Shown here one piece after another: positions 13,425 to 17,702 of a stretch of 17,702 nt of DNA (position 1 is its first letter; each line of letters starts with the position of its first letter). The stretch is taken from assembly GCA_017939945.1 (NCBI GenBank), contig JAGAZS010000275.1:1-17702 (forward strand). Reading direction: 5' to 3'. Position numbers and translations under genes: made by a program. The notes under the pieces are model-generated. The model had not been told where the DNA came from. It saw only the letters and a program-made list of their open reading frames with translations, and did not search any database. The stretch comes from Schwartzia sp. (in: firmicutes) (GTDB taxonomy: Bacteria > Bacillota > Negativicutes > Selenomonadales > Selenomonadaceae).

Positions 13425-15763
13425 ATGGAGGGGATGGAAAGGATTCCCATGCTGCCTTTGCGCGGTATGGTCGTGTTTCCTTCGATGATCATTCATTTGG
13501 ATGCGGGACGCGCGCGTTCGGTAGGTGCCGTCGAACAGGCGATGCTGCTTGAACGGCGCATTTTGCTCGTTGCCCAAAAAAATGCTGATATTGAGGAACC
13601 AGCGCCGGGCGATCTTTTTACTGTAGGGACGATTGCCGAGGTGCGACAGCTTTTCAAGCTTCCGGGCGGGGCGCTTCGTGTACTGGTGGAGGGAACAGGA
13701 CGGGCGCAGGTCCGGCAGGTTCGCGTGTTGGAAAAATACGACGAAGCAGAGATTTTGCCGCTTCATGATCAAGTTACGCAGTCGTTGGAACTGGAAGCAC
13801 TCACACGTGGCGTCGTTCATCGTTTTGAGGAATGGGTCAAGGCTACGCGCAAGATTCCTGCGGAGGCGCTTGTTTCCGTTGCCATCATAGAAGATTCGGG
13901 CAGGTTAGCGGATCTGATTGCCAGCCATTTGAATCTGACCGTGGAAGACAAGCAGGCGGTGCTGGAGCTTATCGATGTGGGGGATCGGATGCGAAGATTG
14001 TATGCGATTCTTGTGCATGAATTGGAAGTCCTGGCCATTGAGCACAAGCTTGGTACGGAAGTCCACAAGCAGATGGAAAAGCTGCAGCGCGATTATTATC
14101 TTCGGGAAAAGATCAAGGTCATCCAAAAAGAGCTGGGAGACCAAGACGGACGGCAGGCCGCCGTGGAAGAATATAAAAAACAGCTGGAGGAGAAAAAATA
14201 TCCCGAAGCGGTGCAGAAGACGATCGAGAAGGAAATCCATCGGTTGGAAGGGATGTCCGGTTATTCTGCGGAAACCGCCGTTATCCGCACATATATCGAT
14301 TGCCTGATTGAGCTGCCGTGGTACGAAACGACGGAAGACTCGATAGAAATCAAAAAAGCGGAGCAGGTGCTGGATCGTGACCATTACGGGCTGAAAAGGT
14401 CAAGGAACGTATCCTCGATTATCTTGCCGTGCATAAGCTTGTCATGGAGAAAACATCCGGCAAGGAAGACGAGCGATGGAAAGCTCCGATTCTCTGCCTC
14501 GTCGGGCCGCCGGGCGTGGGGAAAACTTCGCTGGCTTCTTCGGTTGCCCGCGCCGTAGGGCGGAAATTCACGAGGGCTTCGTTGGGGGGCATTCGCGACG
14601 AAGCGGAAATTCGCGGTCACCGCCGCACTTATGTCGCTGCGATGGCGGGGCGAATTATGGAAGGGATACGCCGATGTGGCGTAAAAAATCCGGTCTTCCT
14701 GCTGGATGAGATCGACAAGCTGTCTCATGACTATCAGGGCGATCCCGCGTCGGCGCTTTTGGAGGTTCTGGATCCGGCGCAGAATTGTACATTCACGGAT
14801 CATTACGTCGATTTGCCGTTCGATCTTTCCAGCGTGTTCTGGATTGTCACGGCCAACGATATGGGAGGTATTCCGCGCGCGCTTCGTGACCGGATGGAAA
14901 TAATCACGCTTACCAGCTATACGGAGCAAGAGAAACTGGAAATCGCGAAACGTTACCTTTTACCGCGTCAGAGGAAAGAAAACGGCCTGACGGCGAGTAA
15001 TATATCACTGGGTGTCGGCGTCATTCGCCGTGTGATTGCGGAATATACCCGCGAGGCGGGGGTGCGCGAACTGGAACGCAAGTTGGGGGAGATTTGTCGT
15101 AAAGCGGCGCGTCGTATCGTGGAGGACGACGTCAAGCGCGTCAGTGTGGCGGCGAAATCGTTAGAAGATTTTTTAGGGCGCCCGAAATTTATTCATTCCA
15201 AGGCGGAAAAAGAACCGCAGGTCGGTGTCGTCATCGGCATGGCTTGGACGGAATTAGGGGGCGACATCCTCCCGGCGGAAGTGACAATCCTGAAGGGCAA
15301 GGGGAATCTGATTCTGACGGGACAGCTCGGTGACGTCATGAAGGAATCGGCGCAGGCGGGGCTTTCTTATATACGGAGCAGATCAAAACGGTTCAAGTTG
15401 CCTAAGGATTTTTATGAAAAAAATGACATCCATATCCATTTGCCGGAAGGTGCGGTGCCGAAGGATGGGCCTTCAGCCGGAATCACAATGGCAACGGCTA
15501 TGTTGTCAGCCCTTACGGATCGCAAGGTCAAAAGCGACGTTGCGATGACTGGGGAAATCACGCTGCGTGGGCGTATTCTCCCAATCGGCGGCTTGAAGGA
15601 AAAAGTCCTTGCCGCGCATCGGGAGGGTATGCACACGATTATCTTGCCGAAGGAAAATTTGCGCGATGTTGAGGAAATTCCGAAGCCGATCCGAGACGAG
15701 ATGGAATTTGTGCCGGTCACCTCGATGGACGAAGTGCTCGACCATGTGTGGGTGACGTCGTGA
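13425..15763 (+). pseudogene. lon: ATP-dependent protease Lon (LonA), split by a one-base frameshift
   Basis: Lon is a soluble AAA+ serine protease that degrades damaged and regulatory proteins. The gene is disrupted: the first frame (from ATG 13425, with AAAGGAG at 13412-13418) encodes the N-domain and coiled coil up to DRDHYGLK. It then leaves the Lon sequence at AAAA (14394-14397) and runs on as unrelated residues to 14558. The -1 frame continues the Lon sequence exactly (KVKERILDYLAVHKL and onward) to 15763. With one extra A in the run, the product would be about 779 residues, normal for LonA. In that restored numbering Walker A GPPGVGKT is at 361-368, the catalytic serine is S684 (PKDGPSAG) and the catalytic lysine K727 (GGLKEK). 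Nothing else is damaged. It may be a real mutation or a homopolymer error. The stop overlaps the engB start. Confidence 0.93.
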
Positions 15764-16383
15764 AAGATCGGGTAATCATTACGCAAGGACGTTATCTCGC
15801 GTCGGCGGTAAAGCGGGAGCAATACCCTGCGGAAAAACGTCCGGAAATCGTGTTTATTGGTCGCTCAAACGTTGGAAAATCGTCCCTGATCAATTCGCTG
15901 ACGCGCATCCGGAAGTTGGCACATGTGTCTGGGCAGCCGGGCAAGACGCAGACCATCAATTTTTACGACGTCGGCATGAAAATCGATGGGGAGGAAACGA
16001 GAAGGGATTTTTACCTCGTCGATCTTCCGGGTTACGGATATGCGAAAGCGGGCAAAGAACAGCGGTTGACATGGAAAAAATTTATCGAGGAATATCTGCT
16101 TTGCTCGGAAAGTATTCGGTTCGTCGCTCAGTTGATTGATATTCGTCACAATCCCATGAAATCGGACGTTGATATGTTCCGTTGGCTGACAGCAAACGGG
16201 ATTCCAGTACTTCCAGTTGCGACAAAGTCGGATAAGATAGGGCGTGACGCGGGACGGAGGCAGATTGAGCAGATTCGTCAGACACTGGGAGTGCCGGAGC
16301 TGGACATTTTGCCATATTCTTCGCTTAAAGGTGAAGGACGTTCAGAATTGCTTGACGTTATCGCTGATTCTTTGATAGAATAA
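15760..16383 (+). CDS. engB: Ribosome biogenesis GTPase EngB (YsxC/YihA)
   Basis: EngB is a small TRAFAC-class GTPase needed for late assembly of the large ribosomal subunit. The preferred start is the GTG at 15760, which overlaps the lon stop as GTGA and gives a 207-residue protein beginning MKDRVIITQGRY; a GTG at 15748 would add four residues. G1 GRSNVGKS is at 34-41, the switch region with GKTQTINFY at 61-69, G3 DLPGYG at 88-93 and G4 TKSD at 155-158. All motifs needed for GTP binding are intact. Placement directly after lon matches lonA-ysxC in Bacillus, and the overlap implies translational coupling, so the lon frameshift might affect its expression. A promoter-like sequence for the next operon lies inside its 3' end. 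Confidence 0.95.
   Translation: MKDRVIITQGRYLASAVKREQYPAEKRPEIVFIGRSNVGKSSLINSLTRIRKLAHVSGQPGKTQTINFYDVGMKIDGEETRRDFYLVDLPGYGYAKAGKEQRLTWKKFIEEYLLCSESIRFVAQLIDIRHNPMKSDVDMFRWLTANGIPVLPVATKSDKIGRDAGRRQIEQIRQTLGVPELDILPYSSLKGEGRSELLDVIADSLIE
16352..16381 (+). promoter_or_regulatory. Putative promoter of ahbAB inside the end of engB
   Basis: TTGACG (16352-16357), an 18-base spacer and TAGAAT (16376-16381) form a good sigma-A match at the 3' end of engB. Transcription would begin near 16388, directly before the terminator-like hairpin at 16397-16442 and about 95 bases before ahbA. Confidence 0.55.
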
Positions 16384-16396
16384 AGAAACAAAGGGG

Positions 16397-16442
16397 AGCA
16401 TCGGGCAATCCGCTTGCCAAAGCGTCGGCCCGATGCTTTTTT
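16397..16442 (+). terminator. Terminator-like hairpin between engB and ahbA
   Basis: AGCATCGGGC (16397-16406) and GCCCGATGCT (16428-16437) form a perfect 10-bp stem. Inside the loop CGCTT (16411-16415) can pair with AAGCG (16420-16424) to give a second small stem. Six T follow at 16437-16442. It can end the lon-engB transcript. It would also be the first element of a transcript from the promoter at 16352-16381, so an attenuator role for ahbAB is possible. Confidence 0.85.
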
Positions 16443-16483
16443 GTCAGGGAAACGACTTCAAACTGCGGGAAGTGGAGGGCGTC

Positions 16484-16936
16484 ATGCTTGCGGAATTTGA
16501 CAAGGCGATTTTGAACGCCGTTCAAGGAGATTTTCCATTGGAGAGTCGTCCGTTTGCCGTTTTGGCAAAACAGTTGCATACCGATGAGGCAACGTTGATT
16601 GCGCGGTTGACGGAACTTAAACAGGCCGGATATCTGCGGCGATTGGGGGCGTATTTCGATTCCGACGCGCTTGGCTACAAAGGGATGCTGATTGCGCTTT
16701 GTGTGTCACCCGATTGGTTTGCTTCGGTGATCGAGGCTATCAATCGATATGACGGCATTACGCATAATTATGAGCGTGAAGGGGAGTACAATCTCTGGTT
16801 TACTTTGCAGACTGCGTCGGAATTTCAGCAGCAAAAAATCCTTGCCGAGATTCGCTGCTTGCCCGGAGTGGAGCGGATGCTTGAACTCCGTTCCGAAAAA
16901 AAATACAAGGTGCGCGTGCAGTTTCAGTTGGAGTAG
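16484..16936 (+). CDS. ahbA: Siroheme decarboxylase subunit AhbA (Lrp/AsnC-like fold)
   Basis: AhbA and AhbB together decarboxylate siroheme to 12,18-didecarboxysiroheme, a step in the alternative siroheme-dependent heme pathway; related NirD/L/G/H proteins do the same for heme d1. The chosen ATG at 16484 has GGAGG at 16474-16478 and gives 150 residues; an upstream in-frame ATG at 16433 lies inside the terminator and is rejected. Residues 1-55 form an Lrp/AsnC-type winged-helix region (SRPFAVLAKQLHTDE, then GYLRRLGAYFDSDALGYKG). The C-terminal ferredoxin-like half carries THNYEREGEYNLWFTL (93-108), a signature of the siroheme decarboxylase subfamily that separates it from true Lrp regulators. 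The adjacent gene is the partner subunit. An Lrp regulator is the main alternative, but this motif and the paired gene argue against it. Confidence 0.88.
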   Translation: MLAEFDKAILNAVQGDFPLESRPFAVLAKQLHTDEATLIARLTELKQAGYLRRLGAYFDSDALGYKGMLIALCVSPDWFASVIEAINRYDGITHNYEREGEYNLWFTLQTASEFQQQKILAEIRCLPGVERMLELRSEKKYKVRVQFQLE

Positions 16937-16947
16937 GAGAGACGAGG

Positions 16948-17415
16948 ATGTTGGAGGAAAAAGATCAGCAAATCGTCCGAGCGCTGGCGGATGGTATTCC
17001 TTTCGTGCCGCGGCCTTATGCCGTGCTTGCCGAAAAAGCGGGAATGGAGGAAGCGGAGTTCCTTTCCCGCATGAAAAAGCTTAAAGAGCAGGGGATTTTG
17101 CGGCGCGTTGGCGCCGTGCTCCAGCATCGGCGCGCAGGATTCGCGGCAAACGCGCTTTGTGTCTGGATGGTTTCAGAAGAACGTTTGGACGAAGTAGGTG
17201 CCGCCGTCAGCAGGGAACCGTCGGTATCGCATTGCTATTCGAGGGAGACTGCACCGAACTGGCCGTACAATTTTTACGCGATGATTCACGCGCAAAGCAG
17301 GGAGACCTGCGAGGAGATTGCGGACCGTATTTCGGCGGAAAACGATTTAGGGAAGCGGCAGACGTTTTATTCCGTGCGGGAATGGAAAAAAGCCGCCATG
17401 CGTTATTTTTGTTAA
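16948..17415 (+). CDS. ahbB: Siroheme decarboxylase subunit AhbB
   Basis: This is the partner subunit of AhbA in siroheme decarboxylase. The protein has 155 residues. The winged-helix-like N-terminal half (PRPYAVLAEKAGMEE, then LRRVGAVLQHRRAGFAANALCVW, 52-73) is followed by the AhbB-typical segment VSHCYSRETAPNWPYNFYAMIH (93-114) and the C-terminal YSVREWKKAAMRYF (141-154). In structurally studied homologues the two subunits form a heterodimer with siroheme bound near the conserved histidine/tyrosine region; which residues act here is inferred by similarity. AGGAG at 16935-16939 overlaps the ahbA stop, 8 bases before the ATG at 16948, so the pair is closely linked. No other tetrapyrrole gene is in the window. 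Confidence 0.9.
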   Translation: MLEEKDQQIVRALADGIPFVPRPYAVLAEKAGMEEAEFLSRMKKLKEQGILRRVGAVLQHRRAGFAANALCVWMVSEERLDEVGAAVSREPSVSHCYSRETAPNWPYNFYAMIHAQSRETCEEIADRISAENDLGKRQTFYSVREWKKAAMRYFC

Positions 17416-17435
17416 AAAATATAAAGCTTCCTTCC

Positions 17436-17464
17436 TTGACGCAGAAGGGGTTCTAAGCTATAAT
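17436..17464 (+). promoter_or_regulatory. Near-consensus sigma-A promoter of sigH
   Basis: TTGACG (17436-17441), a 17-base spacer and a perfect TATAAT (17459-17464) form the strongest promoter in the window. It starts 21 bases after the ahbB stop and would give a leader of about 56 bases before the sigH start at 17527. Confidence 0.85.
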
Positions 17465-17477
17465 TTTAACGTGCGTT

Positions 17478-17505
17478 ATAAGGCGTTCTTATATGGACGC
17501 TTTAT
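17478..17505 (+). promoter_or_regulatory. Leader hairpin of sigH
   Basis: A 9-bp stem (17478-17486 with 17497-17505, one G-U pair) encloses a 10-base loop, placed between the predicted transcription start and the GGAGGGA ribosome-binding site at 17514-17520. A mixed A/T run follows. It could be a weak terminator for ahbB read-through or a leader element of sigH. Confidence 0.4.
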
Positions 17506-17526
17506 TATTTTCTGGAGGGAGATCGA

Positions 17527-17702
17527 ATGGAAACAGACGCAGCGATTGCTGTCCATGAAACGGTTTCTGACGAATTCGACAACCTGACCGATGAAGAACT
17601 CGTTGCAAAGATCAAGGCGCCGGGAGGACGCGCCGCGCTGGATTATTTGATTCATAAGTATCGGAATTTCGTTCGTGCGAAGGCTCGGTCGTATTTTCTG
17701 AT
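17527..17702 (+). CDS. sigH: RNA polymerase sigma factor SigH, N-terminal part (cut by the window edge)
   Basis: Only the first 58 residues are in the window. After an acidic leader the sequence runs LTDEELVAKIKAPGGRAALDYLIHKYRNFVRAKARSYFL, which matches the region 1.2/2.1 start of SigH-type sigma-70 factors (the stage-0 sporulation and competence sigma of Bacillus and its relatives). The segment YRNFVRAKARSYFL is especially characteristic. GGAGGGA at 17514-17520 lies 6 bases before the ATG at 17527. A near-consensus promoter at 17436-17464 drives it. In sporulating Firmicutes SigH acts at the start of sporulation; in non-sporulating relatives its role differs, so the regulon here is unknown. 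Confidence 0.82.
   Translation, partial: METDAAIAVHETVSDEFDNLTDEELVAKIKAPGGRAALDYLIHKYRNFVRAKARSYFL

Noticed and set aside
13625..14020. Other open frames within lon
   Set aside because: They overlap the supported Lon frame and encode Arg-rich sequence without domains.
14391..14400. Programmed -1 frameshifting to make full-length Lon
   Set aside because: The heptamer G-AAA-AGG would re-pair poorly after a -1 slip, there is no Shine-Dalgarno-like stimulator 10-14 bases upstream, and Lon is not known to use recoding. A deletion or read error is simpler.
14429..15763. Independent short Lon (GTG start at 14429)
   Set aside because: There is no ribosome-binding site before the GTG, and the Lon sequence continues upstream in the same frame to the frameshift, so this is the 3' part of one broken gene.
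16433..16483. Upstream ATG for ahbA at 16433
   Set aside because: It lies inside the terminator hairpin and T run, lacks a ribosome-binding site, and the encoded 17 residues do not resemble the family.

Overview
The window looks like chromosomal core sequence from a Firmicute of the class Negativicutes, probably a Selenomonas-like member of the Selenomonadales. This is an inference from three things: moderately GC-rich codon use, Gram-positive-type gene order (tig-clpP-clpX-lon-engB), and a siroheme-decarboxylase pair (ahbA-ahbB) beside a SigH-type sigma factor. There are no mobile elements, CRISPR arrays, tRNAs or rRNAs. Both edges cut a gene: ileS at the left and sigH at the right.

Layout, left to right. 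(1) The 3' nine-tenths of a eukaryotic-like (type 2) isoleucyl-tRNA synthetase ends in an intrinsic terminator. (2) A compact three-gene unit at 3002-4124 encodes an HPt protein, a CsoR-family metal-sensing repressor with a histidine-rich N-terminus, and a second, degenerate HPt protein. It has its own promoter and terminator. (3) A hotdog-fold thioesterase on the minus strand is divergent from prfC (release factor 3), which begins at a TTG codon and has its own terminator. (4) A five-gene envelope operon at 6702-9831 encodes a small two-helix membrane protein, a lipoprotein metallo-beta-lactamase of the ComEC type, a DUF3006 protein, a cell-wall amidase with an AMIN-like N-terminal region, and a GerMN-domain lipoprotein. 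(5) The proteostasis block carries trigger factor, ClpP, ClpX and Lon, followed by the ribosome-assembly GTPase EngB. (6) ahbA-ahbB encode siroheme decarboxylase, and the start of sigH follows under a near-consensus promoter.

The genes form functional modules. Trigger factor, ClpP/ClpX and Lon handle nascent chains and protein turnover. The amidase, the GerMN lipoprotein and the lipoprotein hydrolase all act at or outside the membrane. AhbAB supplies a step of the siroheme-dependent heme or heme d1 route. In Bacillus subtilis the lonA-ysxC (engB) locus is followed by the hem operon, so the position of ahbAB here recalls that arrangement with a different chemistry.

Points that deserve attention: lon carries a one-base frameshift in a short A run and is split into two frames; the HPt/CsoR/HPt cassette is an unusual mix of phosphorelay and metal-sensing parts; and terminator-like hairpins sit immediately upstream of lon and ahbA, the latter just downstream of a good promoter, which suggests attenuation. 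No wholly new system is demonstrated. The HPt/CsoR cassette is the best candidate.
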